A stretch of DNA of 64,000 bases. Source: Paenibacillus arenilitoris (GTDB lineage: Bacteria > Bacillota > Bacilli > Paenibacillales > Paenibacillaceae). A program made the position numbers and the translations under genes. Below are positions 8,345 to 17,945 of this stretch, in pieces; position 1 is the stretch's first letter, and each line of letters starts with the position of its first letter. The DNA is taken from assembly GCF_014705655.1 (NCBI RefSeq), contig NZ_JACXIY010000041.1, positions 1 through 64,000 of the forward strand. The letters are read 5' to 3'. A model generated the notes under the pieces. The model was not told the DNA's origin. It did not search any database and saw nothing but the letters and a program-made list of their open reading frames with translations.

Positions 8345-10036
8345 TTGAAAATATGGGTATCAAACGAGCATGATACGCTTCGGACGATCGCCCAAAAAAT
8401 CGGCGTTTCCGTTGATGTGCTCATAAAGTTCAACCCGCATATCGCCTATCCCGATCTTGCCGCTGCCGGCCGAACCGTATATTTGCCTTCCGCACCGGCA
8501 CTTGCGCCGGCCGACACGGGCAAATTCGCCGTGCCTTCGGGGGAATTGCAGGAAGGATCCATTCCGACATGCCCATTGCCGCCGGTCAGGCCGCTTAACA
8601 ACTGGATTCCGCTTACCCCGATCGAGCAGATGGCCGAGGAGGAATACGATGTCCTCATAATCGGCACCGGAGCCGGCGGGGGATCCGTGCTGTGGCGATT
8701 ATGCCAGCAGTGGAAGAACGAGAGAAAAAGGATCGGCATCATCGAACGCGGCGACCAGTACATACCGACGCAGGCGCGCAACCTGCCAACGATGAACCAG
8801 GAGCGGTTGTCCGCTTATTTCGCGCACTTATCGAGGCCGCTGCCGGGTGCCGGTCCCGGGTATCCGGGAGCAAGGCAGCTGTTTGCGCTTGGCGGCCGGA
8901 CCTTGTTCTGGTATACGTTCTCGCCCCGGATGCATGCCTGGGATTTGGCGAAATGGCCGATTCCCGTCGAAGAGATGGAAAGCTACTACGGCGTCGCGGA
9001 GGAAGTCATGCGCGTAACCGATTCCTTCGCGGAGGGAGCATCGTTTACGGAAATGTTGCTCGAGAGGCTATGGATGCGGGGGTATTCCAAAGCGGCGCCG
9101 CTTCCTATCGCGGCCGATATATTGCCTCAAGCCTACGGAGAAATTCATACCGACATGTTCACAAGCTCCATTTCCCTTCTCGCCAGGGCGCTCAATTTAA
9201 GGCCGTTCGATCTGGCGATTAATTCGCGGGCCGTGGAGATCCTTCACGACAATGGAAGAGTAAGCGGAGTCAAGGTCGTAACACCTGATCGGGCGGTGCA
9301 TACGTTGAGAGCCAAAACGATCGTCTGCAGCGCAAGCACGTTCGAAACGCCTCGCCTCTTGTTCTATTCGGGCATTCAAAATCCGGTTTTGGGACATTAC
9401 TTCTCGAATCAGACGTTTGTGCAAGCAACGGGGAACATAAGCACGGCCGACTTCCCGATTCCATGGGGACCGCTTAACATCATGATCCCGCAAAAGCCGG
9501 AATCCCCTTATTCGGTTCTCATGACCGGCCCCGAAGCGTTCTATTGGTATCCCGTTGCCGTTCAAAGGCCGCTTACCGATTTGACTACCGTTAATTTCTA
9601 CGGGTACGGCAAGGTCGAATCCAGATACGACAATTACGTCGCTCTGAATCCCTACAAAAAAGACGAGTACGGCATTCCGGAAATCGAGGTTCATTTTGCC
9701 CTGAATGACACCGACCGGCACGTCGTGCGCCAAATGACGGAAGGGATCCAAAGCATTGCCGTAAATGCAGGGATTCGTCTCGTTTCCGAGGCGGGCAGGC
9801 CGCCGATTTGTCTTACGCCCCTTGGGGATTTGCATCATGATTCGGGCACCTGCCGCATCGGAGACGACCCCTCCGCTTCGGCCGCGGACGAGTACGGGCA
9901 AGTCCGCGGCTTAACCGGTCTCTACGTGGCCGATAACAGCGCATTGCCCGATACCGGCGCGGAGAACCAGACATTAACGACGATCGCGCTCGCCATCCGA
10001 ACGGCGGATTACATTGCCCGGACCAACCGGGCGTAA
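8345..10036 (+). CDS. LysM-domain GMC-family FAD oxidoreductase (2)
   Basis: About 563 residues, a paralogue of the enzyme at 4445-6121. A LysM domain (residues 1-50, HDTLRTIAQKIGVS) is followed by a proline/alanine-rich linker and a GMC oxidoreductase with GTGAGGG near residue 110, the catalytic segment HDSGTCRIG and ENQTLTT carrying the His/Asn pair. A TTG start is chosen: GGGAG lies 8 bp before it and the protein then starts at the same LysM position as its paralogue. The ATG at 8330 lacks a good ribosome site. There is no signal peptide, so it is cytoplasmic or loaded onto the spore from the mother cell. It lies downstream of the ThuA-epimerase gene on the same strand. Confidence 0.87.
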   Translation: MKIWVSNEHDTLRTIAQKIGVSVDVLIKFNPHIAYPDLAAAGRTVYLPSAPALAPADTGKFAVPSGELQEGSIPTCPLPPVRPLNNWIPLTPIEQMAEEEYDVLIIGTGAGGGSVLWRLCQQWKNERKRIGIIERGDQYIPTQARNLPTMNQERLSAYFAHLSRPLPGAGPGYPGARQLFALGGRTLFWYTFSPRMHAWDLAKWPIPVEEMESYYGVAEEVMRVTDSFAEGASFTEMLLERLWMRGYSKAAPLPIAADILPQAYGEIHTDMFTSSISLLARALNLRPFDLAINSRAVEILHDNGRVSGVKVVTPDRAVHTLRAKTIVCSASTFETPRLLFYSGIQNPVLGHYFSNQTFVQATGNISTADFPIPWGPLNIMIPQKPESPYSVLMTGPEAFYWYPVAVQRPLTDLTTVNFYGYGKVESRYDNYVALNPYKKDEYGIPEIEVHFALNDTDRHVVRQMTEGIQSIAVNAGIRLVSEAGRPPICLTPLGDLHHDSGTCRIGDDPSASAADEYGQVRGLTGLYVADNSALPDTGAENQTLTTIALAIRTADYIARTNRA

Positions 10037-10040
10037 ATTT

Positions 10041-10535
10041 TTATCCCTCTTCTTTCTTTGGCCGAATAAGCTTCACGTTCTTGTTCAGGACGAAAACCTG
10101 CTCCGCCTTCTCGCGGTGTTCGTCGGTAATATGCCCGCTTAGCGCTCTGTAAGCGATCAATACGGCCGTCGCATCGTCGGCAAAGCCGGCCACCGGGACG
10201 AAATCGGGGATGAGATCGATCGGCAGAATCCAATAGGCCAAGGCGCCGACCGCGGTCATTTTGGCCGAAAGCGGCGTGCCCGGATCAAGCGCGCAATAAT
10301 AGAGCGTAACGACCTCCTTCGCGAAAGGAACCTTGCCCGCATGCCGCTTCGCCTTGGCCCAAAAACCCTCTTCCACGTATTTGGTCCGGGTCTCGTGGTC
10401 GCCGATCTTCTCGACCCATTGGTTCACGTCGACTTCCATCGGCTTATGCGAGCAGGACGGGCACTCCGCATCGTGGAGCGTTTGTTCGTCCACCTCGGCC
10501 GCGCTGCCGCATTTCGCGCATTCGACTGTCGCCAT
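10041..10535 (-). CDS. DUF1232 (YkvA-like) protein with N-terminal zinc ribbon
   Basis: 164 residues from the second ATG, which has GAGGTG 6 bp upstream; the ATG nine bases earlier touches that site. The N-terminus is a zinc-ribbon-like CAKC-x18-CPSC. Residues about 80-140 carry the DUF1232 core, including a hydrophobic segment with WILPIDLIPDFVP and DDATAVLIAY. The family is small, membrane-associated and of unknown function. It is convergent with the LysM-GMC gene, the two stop codons being 4 bp apart. Confidence 0.85.
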   Translation of the reverse strand: MATVECAKCGSAAEVDEQTLHDAECPSCSHKPMEVDVNQWVEKIGDHETRTKYVEEGFWAKAKRHAGKVPFAKEVVTLYYCALDPGTPLSAKMTAVGALAYWILPIDLIPDFVPVAGFADDATAVLIAYRALSGHITDEHREKAEQVFVLNKNVKLIRPKKEEG

Positions 10536-10614
10536 GCCATTCACCTCGCTCTCTACACCATCTAATACTCTTCGGTCGTCCCGCTCGTTTCAACCTTATG
10601 TATCGAATCCGCAT

Positions 10615-12459
10615 TTAAGAATCCGCGAGCGTTAACTGCCCGCTCACCAGCGTGCTGTAGAAGCCTCCCCGCTCGATGAGCTGCTTGTGCGAGCCTTTCT
10701 CGAGAACGGCCCCGTCCTGCAGCACGACGATCTGGTCGGCCTGCCGGATCGTATTCAGGCGGTGCGCGATGACGAAGCTGGTACGGCCCTCCATGAGCCG
10801 CTGCAGCGCTTCCTGTATTTTGATTTCGGTAACGGTATCGATGCTGCTCGTCGCTTCGTCCAGCACCAGAATCGAAGGATCGGCCAAAATAGCCCTTGCG
10901 ATCGCGAGCAGCTGCTTCTGCCCTTGGCTGATGCCGCTCCCGTCCGCTTTGAGAGGCGCGTCGTAGCCGCCGCGCAGCCGCTTGATGAACGAATGGGCAT
11001 TGGCAAGCTTCGCCGCCCGCTCCACCTCTTCGTCCGTGGCGTCAAGCTTGCCGTAGCGGATATTTTCACGGATCGTCCCTTCGAACAGAAACGGATCCTG
11101 CAGCACGAAGGCCATCTTCGAGCGGAGGCTTTCCCGTTTGATGGCACGGGTGTCCAAGCCGTCGATGCGAATGCTTCCCGAGCTTGGGTCGTAGAATCGG
11201 CAAAGCAGCTGAATGAGCGTCGTTTTTCCCGCTCCCGTCGATCCGACGAGCGCCACCGTCTCGCCGGCATTTACGGAGAAGCCGACCTTCCGGATCGTGG
11301 ACTCGCGGCCTTCGTAGGCGAACGAGACGTCGTCGAATACGACTTCGCCCTTCACCGGGCCAAGCTCGATCGCCGCTCCCTCGTCCTTCCGCTCCTCTTC
11401 CTCGGCGAGCACGTCGAATACCCGCTCCGCGCCGGCTACGGCCGACAGCAGCGTATTCCACTGGTTCGCCAAATCGTTGAGCGGTCTCGTGAACTGCCTT
11501 GCATATTCGGCGAATATGACGATGACGCCGACCGTGATCGCGTCGTTCAACACGAATAAGGCGCCGATGCCCGCGATAATCGCGAAGCTTAAATTGTTTA
11601 ACGCGTTCATGAGCTTCGGGATAAATCCCGAAATGGTCTGCGCCCAAAAGCCGGACAACCGTATGCGCTCGTTCCTCTCCTTAAATGCCGCGACTACCGT
11701 CTTCTCCTGCGAATAGGCCTTCACGATCCGCTGCCCGGAAAGCGTCTCCTCGATGTAACCGTTCAAATCGCCCAGATTGCGTTGCTGCGCTTTGAACAGC
11801 CGGCCGGTCTGCGTCGTGATCCATTTCATGCCAAGCGCCATAAGCGGAACGACGAGGAAGGTGAGCAGCGTGAGCATCGGACTGAGCGACAGCATGACAC
11901 CGACCGTGCCGATCAGCAGCAGGACGCTCGAGAACACTTGAATGACCGAGCTGTTCAGTGAAGCGCTGACGTTCTCGATGTCGTTCGTGACCCGGCTCAT
12001 CAGCTCGCCGTGCTGGCGCTTGCCGAAATAAGGGATCGGCAGCCTGTGCAAATGCTCGAACAGCTGCACCCTCATAAGGTAGACGATCTGCTGGGAGATG
12101 GCGATCATCCAAATGCTCTGCAGCCACATTGCAACGGAATGCAAGACGTAGACGACGGCCATGCCGGCAAGGAAGACAAGGAAGCCGCCGCCGCGGTTTA
12201 TGAGAAAATGGTCGATGGCCGTGCCCGCAAGGTAAGGGCCGAGCAAGGAAAAAGCGGAGCTCAGCACGACCATCGCAATAACGGCCGCGAGCCTGCCTTT
12301 GTAATCGATCAAATAGCCCCACATCCGCCGAAGGGTCGCGGCCGTATTTCTCGCTCTTGGCTTCGCCTTGGCTTTCCCCGGGGCACCCGCTCCTTCCGCC
12401 GCCTCCGAGGCGCGTTCCGGCCTGGCGTACCGGAAAGGCTCCTTCAGCTCCCTAAGCAT
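10615..12459 (-). CDS. Heterodimeric ABC exporter, canonical Walker B half
   Basis: About 614 residues: a basic, Ala-rich N-terminal extension, six TM helices (about 50-330) and a nucleotide-binding domain with Walker A GSTGAGKTT, signature ISQGQKQ (unusual Gln for Gly), Walker B LVLDEATSS with the catalytic Glu, and switch AHRLNT. It is the partner of the next gene, with which its start overlaps by 8 bp. In paired exporters of the BmrCD/YfiBC/TM287-288 type, the half with canonical Glu and His supplies those residues to the active site, while its altered signature faces the degenerate site. The substrate is unknown; drugs or lipids are typical. Confidence 0.9.
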   Translation of the reverse strand: MLRELKEPFRYARPERASEAAEGAGAPGKAKAKPRARNTAATLRRMWGYLIDYKGRLAAVIAMVVLSSAFSLLGPYLAGTAIDHFLINRGGGFLVFLAGMAVVYVLHSVAMWLQSIWMIAISQQIVYLMRVQLFEHLHRLPIPYFGKRQHGELMSRVTNDIENVSASLNSSVIQVFSSVLLLIGTVGVMLSLSPMLTLLTFLVVPLMALGMKWITTQTGRLFKAQQRNLGDLNGYIEETLSGQRIVKAYSQEKTVVAAFKERNERIRLSGFWAQTISGFIPKLMNALNNLSFAIIAGIGALFVLNDAITVGVIVIFAEYARQFTRPLNDLANQWNTLLSAVAGAERVFDVLAEEEERKDEGAAIELGPVKGEVVFDDVSFAYEGRESTIRKVGFSVNAGETVALVGSTGAGKTTLIQLLCRFYDPSSGSIRIDGLDTRAIKRESLRSKMAFVLQDPFLFEGTIRENIRYGKLDATDEEVERAAKLANAHSFIKRLRGGYDAPLKADGSGISQGQKQLLAIARAILADPSILVLDEATSSIDTVTEIKIQEALQRLMEGRTSFVIAHRLNTIRQADQIVVLQDGAVLEKGSHKQLIERGGFYSTLVSGQLTLADS

Positions 12460-14185
12460 GAGACACACCTTCCTTCCCGAATTGCGACTCGTAAATTTTC
12501 CGGTATAGGGCGGATTCGCGAAGCAGCTGCCCGTGATTGCCCCGCGCGATCAACCGGCCGTCGTCAAGCAGCAGGATCGCGTCCGCGCCTGCCGTCGAGC
12601 TGATCTTCTGCGTAATAAGGAACGTCGTGCATTTCATTTGCTTAAGCGCTTGCAGCAATGCCTCCTCCGTCCGAACGTCCAGCGCGCTCGTGCTGTCGTC
12701 CAGAAGAAGAATGGCGGGCTTGCGGACAAGCGCCCTCGCGATGGTCAGCCGCTGCTTCTGCCCGCCGGACAAATTGACGCCCTTCTGACCGACGATCGTA
12801 TCGTACCGCTGCGGCAGCTTCATGATCGTCTCGTGAATTTGCGCGATTTTGGCCGCTTCCATCACTTCTTCGAGCGTCGCGTCCTCCTTGCCCCAACGGA
12901 TGTTCTCTTCGACGCTGCCGGTGAACAGCATAATATCCTGCGGGACGTACCCGACCTGGCGCCGCAGCCGCTCCAGCTTGATCTGGCGGGTATCGGCGCC
13001 GTCGACGCGCACGACGCCCTCCTCCGCGTCATACAAGCGGGGGATGAGCTGGATAAGCGAGGACTTGCCGGATCCGGTCGCCCCCATGATCGCGATCGTT
13101 TCGCCCGGTCCGGCCTCGAAGGATATCCCGCTCAGGATCAGTTCCTCCGTATCCGGGTAGCGGAACGATACGTTCTCGAAGGCAACGGCTCCTCTGCTTG
13201 GCATGCGCGCCGCCGCGGAGCTGTCCTTCGCGTCGAGCAGGTCGATTTCGGTCCCCAGCACCTCTTCGATCCGCTGCGCCGACGCGCGGGCACGCGAGAA
13301 GTTGACGATGATCATCGACATGATCGACAGCGCCGCGGTCGTTCGGGTCGCGTAATTGACGACCGCCACGACTTCGCCTACGGATGCGCTTCCGAAATCG
13401 AGCTGCACCCGGCCGAACCAGAGCACGGCGATGACGCTGGCGTTCATGACGAGCAAGATGACCGGCATCGTCGCCTCGGTAAGCCTGAGCGCCGCGACCG
13501 TCTTCTCCTTCAGCCGCTCGCTGGATCCGCCGAACCGCTCGGCTTCGTGCTTCATGCGGACGAACGCCCGGACGATGCGCATGCCGATCAAATTTTGCTG
13601 CATGACGCCGTTCACTTGGTCGAGCTGCTGCTGCACGCTGCGGAACAGCCGCTCCCCCCGCTTAAGCACCCACATCAGGAAGACGGCGAGGAAAGGCACG
13701 ACGGCGGCCAGCCACAGCGCGAGCTTCGGTTGGACGACGAACGCCATGACGATGCTTCCGACGACGAGAAGCGGCGCGCGCAGCATGATGCGAAGCCCCA
13801 TGAACACCGTATTTTGCAGCTGCATGACGTCGTTCGTCAATCTGGTAATAAGCGATGATTCCGGAAACCGGTTGAAATTGGCGAACGAGAACGATTGCAC
13901 CTTGTCGTATAGCCTCTCCCTCAAGTCGAAGCCGAAGCTTTGACTGACGTGGGACGCATAGAACGAACTGAGAATGCCGACCGCGAAAGCGATGACCGAG
14001 CAGGCGATCAGCACGCCGCCCCATGTCAGGACGACCGACAGATCGTCGCGCCCGATGCCGTCGTCGATAATCTTGGAAATAATAAAAGGCTGCAGCAGCT
14101 CTACCGCCAGCTCCATCAACATGAGCAGCAGAGCCACTATTGCAGCCAGACGATACTTCTTCAAAAAGGCAAACATGGTCAGCAT
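12452..14185 (-). CDS. Heterodimeric ABC exporter, degenerate-site half
   Basis: 577 residues with six TM helices (about 10-310) and a nucleotide-binding domain: Walker A GATGSGKSS, canonical signature LSGGQKQ, but Walker B LLLDDST, where Asp replaces the catalytic Glu, and a switch ITQKISS, where Gln replaces His. This is the pattern of the half that carries the non-hydrolysing site in asymmetric type IV exporters. It is first in the two-gene operon and overlaps the partner. Not tied to any nearby biosynthetic gene. Confidence 0.92.
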   Translation of the reverse strand: MLTMFAFLKKYRLAAIVALLLMLMELAVELLQPFIISKIIDDGIGRDDLSVVLTWGGVLIACSVIAFAVGILSSFYASHVSQSFGFDLRERLYDKVQSFSFANFNRFPESSLITRLTNDVMQLQNTVFMGLRIMLRAPLLVVGSIVMAFVVQPKLALWLAAVVPFLAVFLMWVLKRGERLFRSVQQQLDQVNGVMQQNLIGMRIVRAFVRMKHEAERFGGSSERLKEKTVAALRLTEATMPVILLVMNASVIAVLWFGRVQLDFGSASVGEVVAVVNYATRTTAALSIMSMIIVNFSRARASAQRIEEVLGTEIDLLDAKDSSAAARMPSRGAVAFENVSFRYPDTEELILSGISFEAGPGETIAIMGATGSGKSSLIQLIPRLYDAEEGVVRVDGADTRQIKLERLRRQVGYVPQDIMLFTGSVEENIRWGKEDATLEEVMEAAKIAQIHETIMKLPQRYDTIVGQKGVNLSGGQKQRLTIARALVRKPAILLLDDSTSALDVRTEEALLQALKQMKCTTFLITQKISSTAGADAILLLDDGRLIARGNHGQLLRESALYRKIYESQFGKEGVSHA

Positions 14186-14282
14186 CGCGAAGCCTCCGAG
14201 TATTCATAGCTTATTTTTCGCCATCATACTCATTATAGCTCCTAATCCTTGGAGAGGCATAGACAAAGCGGGAAAAATATAC

Positions 14283-15203
14283 TTAACCGTTCGGCGAGTC
14301 CTCGTAGAAAACGCGGAACACCATATCGTGGTTATAGTTCCCGAAGCCTTTGCCGTACAACGTTAATCCGCCGACGTGAACCGCATCCTCCTTCACGCCG
14401 ATCCGGAAGGTCCAATGGTTGCGCGCAAGGCCGATATCGCCGATGCCGACGCCCGACATGCGCTGACCGTCGATATACGAGCCGTCCTCTTGAATGCGGA
14501 TTACTTTCAGCAAGCCGTATTGATTGACCCGATCGTGCCACCAGACCGGCGAGAACCTGCCCCGGACCTCGCCGTAATCGCCGGGACTCGTCCACATGCC
14601 GATCTCCGCGCCGTTAAGCGCGAAGCTGATGTCGGAGGGCCAGTTGTCGTTGACCCCCGGCGCCTCCGATCCGAGCTCCATCGCGATCTCCAGCGCGACG
14701 GGGCGCTGCTTCGCCAGCAAATAGTTCGGCACCTTGTATTCGACGTAGCCCTTGCCGAACCATAAAATTCCCGCGTTCATCCGCTCGGGCTCCAGGAAGA
14801 AGCGGGGATCGTCGAACTGGCCGACCATCTTCTCGGTCGTGGCGATGCCGCAGGTCGGAAACACCTCGAACTGCGTGTAATGCCCGACGGGCACGCTTAC
14901 TTCGTGAACCTTGAGCGAGTCGCCGGCGTGCGCCGGCAGCTCGATCGAGACGGACCTCTCCGCGAGCATGCACATCTTGTGCGTGCCGCCTTGCTTGCGG
15001 ACCATCTTCGTCTGCACGAGACCCGCCTTCTCCAGCTTGCGGACGTGCATCGTGACGATCGCGCTGCTCAGCCCGAGCGACTCGGCCAGCTCCTTCACGT
15101 TCATCAGGCTGCCGGCAAGCAGATTGATGATCGATAACCGAACGGGGCTTGCGAGCGCTTCGTACAGCGGAAGCCACGCTTCGTCCGTATTCGCGTGAAT
15201 CAC
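14283..15203 (-). CDS. ArsR-family transcriptional regulator with C-terminal ligand-like domain
   Basis: 306 residues starting at a GTG 5 bp after the stop of the arabinofuranosidase gene, so the two are almost certainly cotranscribed and possibly translationally coupled. Residues about 10-80 form a winged helix (ASPVRLSIINLLAG, then LAESLGLSSAIVTMHVRKLE). The remaining 220 residues are a Trp-rich domain (HWTFRIGV, SPVWWHDR) that may bind a sugar. ArsR-type HTH with such a C-terminus, next to a glycosidase, suggests a local repressor of hemicellulose use. No metal-binding cysteine cluster is seen. Confidence 0.85.
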   Translation of the reverse strand: MIHANTDEAWLPLYEALASPVRLSIINLLAGSLMNVKELAESLGLSSAIVTMHVRKLEKAGLVQTKMVRKQGGTHKMCMLAERSVSIELPAHAGDSLKVHEVSVPVGHYTQFEVFPTCGIATTEKMVGQFDDPRFFLEPERMNAGILWFGKGYVEYKVPNYLLAKQRPVALEIAMELGSEAPGVNDNWPSDISFALNGAEIGMWTSPGDYGEVRGRFSPVWWHDRVNQYGLLKVIRIQEDGSYIDGQRMSGVGIGDIGLARNHWTFRIGVKEDAVHVGGLTLYGKGFGNYNHDMVFRVFYEDSPNG

Positions 15204-15208
15204 GACGC

Positions 15209-16717
15209 CTACAGCTTAATGCGGATGACGTTCCAGGACGCCTTGCCGAGCACCGCTTGGATTTGGCCGCCGTCACTGACAGCCGCGTTGCCGGAGGCAT
15301 GCGGCGTTACGCGGTTAGGCGATTCGGCCGTGTTCGTCATCTTGAGATCCTCGTGCTCGAGCACGATATGCTCGATGACGCTGAAGCTGCCGAAGCTGCG
15401 AAGATCGATCTCGAACGGCAGCGCCTCCTCGATGTTGCGGTTGACCGCGAAGATCGCGACTTCCTCTTTCTCCTCGTTATGAACGGCTACCGTCTCCAGG
15501 TAAGGCACGTCGGTATATTCCTTCGTATCGTACTTCGGAGATTTCACGAGCGGCACGAGCACGTTTCCGCGACCGAAGATGCTCGCGTGCATGTACGGAT
15601 AGTAGATCGTCTGCTTCCAGGCCGGTCCGCCGTTCTGCGTCATAATCGGCGCGATAACGTTGACGAGCTGCGCGATGCAGGCCATCTTCACCCGGTCAGC
15701 GCGCTTCAGCATGCTGATCAGCATGCAGCCGACGACGAGCGCATCTTCCTGCGTGTACACGTCTTCGAGCTGCGGCGGCGCGATCTGCCACGGATCAAGC
15801 CTGCGGTCCTGCTCATGCGAATGGAACCAGACGTTCCACTCGTCGAAGGACAGATGAATCTTCTTCTTGCCGCGCTTCTTCGCCTGAATATAATCGCAAG
15901 TCGAAATAACCGTATTAATGTAGGAATCCATGCCGATCGACTTGGCGAGGAAATTCATCGTATCGTTGCTCGCGTTGCCGAAATATTGATGGATCGAAAT
16001 GTAATCGACCGTATCGTACGTCAGATCCAGCACGGTCGACTCCCATTCCGGGAAGGTCGGCATGCCGATATTCGAGCTTCCGCAAGCGACGAGTTCAATG
16101 CCCGGATCGACGAGACGCATCGTTTTGCCCGTTTCGTTCGCCAGCCTGCCGTATTCGACCGCCGTTTTGTGCCCGATCTGCCACGGTCCGTCCATCTCGT
16201 TGCCGAGGCACCAGGTCTTCACGTTATGCGGGTCCTTGTAGCCGTGCCCGATTCTGAGATCGCTCCAATAGGAACCGGAAGGGTGATTCGAGTATTCGAT
16301 CAAATTCCGCGCTTCGTCGATGCCGCGGGTACCGAGGTTAACGGCCATCATCGCTTCCGTGTTCGCTTTCCTGCACCAGTCCATGAATTCGTTGAAGCCG
16401 ATCCAGTTCGGCTCGATCGTCCGCCAAGCCAGCTCCAGCCGTCTCGGGCGTTGATCTACCGGACCGACCCCGTCCTCCCAATTGTATCCGGATACAAAAT
16501 TTCCCCCAGGGTAGCGGACGATCGGAACGTCGAGTCCCCTTACAAGCTCAAGCACGTCCGAACGGAAGCCCTGCTCGTCGGCCGTCGCGTGATCCGCCTC
16601 GTAGATGCCGCCGTAAACCGCTCTCCCCAAATGTTCGATGAAGGAGCCGTAAATCCGTTTGTCGACCTGTCCGACCTGAAAATCCTTGTCCACGATCATT
16701 GACGCCTTGTCTGCCAT
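15209..16717 (-). CDS. Alpha-N-arabinofuranosidase, GH51
   Basis: 502 residues from the ATG preceded by AAAGAGGTGG. A GH51 TIM barrel plus C-terminal beta domain. The acid/base Glu is in WCLGNEMDGPW (about residue 175) and the nucleophile Glu in LSFDEWNVWF (about 295). There is no signal peptide, so it hydrolyses imported arabino-oligosaccharides in the cytoplasm, releasing L-arabinose. It is followed by the ArsR-type regulator; an AT-rich region with dyads lies upstream. The family is certain; the exact substrate is not. Confidence 0.93.
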   Translation of the reverse strand: MADKASMIVDKDFQVGQVDKRIYGSFIEHLGRAVYGGIYEADHATADEQGFRSDVLELVRGLDVPIVRYPGGNFVSGYNWEDGVGPVDQRPRRLELAWRTIEPNWIGFNEFMDWCRKANTEAMMAVNLGTRGIDEARNLIEYSNHPSGSYWSDLRIGHGYKDPHNVKTWCLGNEMDGPWQIGHKTAVEYGRLANETGKTMRLVDPGIELVACGSSNIGMPTFPEWESTVLDLTYDTVDYISIHQYFGNASNDTMNFLAKSIGMDSYINTVISTCDYIQAKKRGKKKIHLSFDEWNVWFHSHEQDRRLDPWQIAPPQLEDVYTQEDALVVGCMLISMLKRADRVKMACIAQLVNVIAPIMTQNGGPAWKQTIYYPYMHASIFGRGNVLVPLVKSPKYDTKEYTDVPYLETVAVHNEEKEEVAIFAVNRNIEEALPFEIDLRSFGSFSVIEHIVLEHEDLKMTNTAESPNRVTPHASGNAAVSDGGQIQAVLGKASWNVIRIKL

Positions 16718-16744
16718 CCTAATCCACCTCTTTAACATTAATTG

Positions 16745-16777
16745 AATTGTTAATCGATAAGGACTTTATTAACAATT
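16745..16777. promoter_or_regulatory. Inverted repeat upstream of arabinofuranosidase operon (operator candidate)
   Basis: A perfect 10-bp inverted repeat, AATTGTTAAT at 16745-16754 and ATTAACAATT at 16768-16777, lies 28 bp before the GH51 start codon. Further ATTAAT-type dyads follow at 16811-16828 and 16841-16857. The 319-bp gap 16718-17036 otherwise shows no gene and must also hold the promoter of the divergent diguanylate cyclase. A binding site for the ArsR-type regulator is the simplest reading. Confidence 0.5.
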
Positions 16778-17036
16778 GATCTTCCACCATTTTAACAACA
16801 GATGCTAAATTAATTCAAGCATTAATTTTGTGCCGTTTAGATTAATAAAGCGATTAATTCTAAAGCATAATCGCTATGCTCTGCGACCATGGAATCAGAT
16901 CAACATCCGATTTCCATGAAACTCGTTCGTTTTCCCCATAATTCGACGTTTTTCTCCCTTGAGTTAGTTCTCTGTTTCGACTACTATGGAACTATAAGGA
17001 AATTTTCGGTTCACTGATGCGGCAGGAGATGAGGAC

Positions 17037-17945
17037 ATGAGCAGCAAGGTTCGCTCGTTGGAAGAGGCAGCCGAACATATTATTGATATTCTCAAGCAGG
17101 TACTGCAGGTGGACGGCTTGTACATCGCGGTAATCGACGGAACCGAGAACCGGATTATCCGCGCGTTCGACCGGCAGCGCGATTTCATTCCGGCTCCCTC
17201 GCGGCAGCAGCTTCTGCAGCAATGCTGCAAGCTCGTGATCGAGCATTCCGAAGCCGTGCTGGTCATTCCCGACGTTCGGGAGGACGAGCGTACCGCAGGC
17301 TTGCCGCTTGCGAAGGAGCTCGGGCCGTTATTCTTTGCCGGCGCAGCCATCCGTACATCGGCGAATCGGTCATTCGGAACGATTTGCGCGCTGGGCCGCG
17401 AGCCGATCCGATTCGACGGCAAGCAGCTCGCCCTTCTCGAATCGCTCGCCGTCTCGCTCGGCTACATCGTCGAACTCGAGAACGACAGCGTAACGGACAG
17501 CTTGACCGGCTTGTTTAACAGGCGGTACTTGTCGTATTTGTATCAGAACGGATCGGACAAGCAGTTCAGCGTTATGTTCATCGACATCAACGACTTCAAG
17601 GAGGTCAACGATTCGTACGGCCATGACTTCGGCGACCAACTGCTGCTGGAAATCGCCGCGCGGCTGAAGAAGAACGTGCGCAAGTCCGACATCATCGTCC
17701 GGTACGGCGGAGACGAATTCGTCATCTGCTTCCAGCATCTCGTCGATCACCGGGATTACGAGATCGTCGCCGACAAACTGAAGGATTCGATCATGGAGCC
17801 GTTCCTCGTTGGCGGGCGGACGATCCGAATCTCCGCAAGCATCGGCATCAGCTCGACGCATGGCGCAAGCGCCAGCCTGAAAGATTTGATCACCGACGCC
17901 GACAAGGCGATGTACGGCATCAAGCAGAACGAAAAGAACCTATGA
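17037..17945 (+). CDS. GAF-GGDEF diguanylate cyclase
   Basis: 302 residues. An N-terminal GAF domain (about 1-145) precedes a GGDEF domain (about 150-300) with the intact active motif RYGGDEFV and an RKSD inhibitory site exactly five residues upstream, so both synthesis of cyclic di-GMP and product inhibition are predicted. There is no TM segment, so it is a cytosolic sensor; the GAF ligand is unknown. The ribosome site GGAGATGAGG lies just before the ATG. It is divergent from the arabinofuranosidase gene and convergent with the KinB-like kinase. Confidence 0.92.
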   Translation: MSSKVRSLEEAAEHIIDILKQVLQVDGLYIAVIDGTENRIIRAFDRQRDFIPAPSRQQLLQQCCKLVIEHSEAVLVIPDVREDERTAGLPLAKELGPLFFAGAAIRTSANRSFGTICALGREPIRFDGKQLALLESLAVSLGYIVELENDSVTDSLTGLFNRRYLSYLYQNGSDKQFSVMFIDINDFKEVNDSYGHDFGDQLLLEIAARLKKNVRKSDIIVRYGGDEFVICFQHLVDHRDYEIVADKLKDSIMEPFLVGGRTIRISASIGISSTHGASASLKDLITDADKAMYGIKQNEKNL

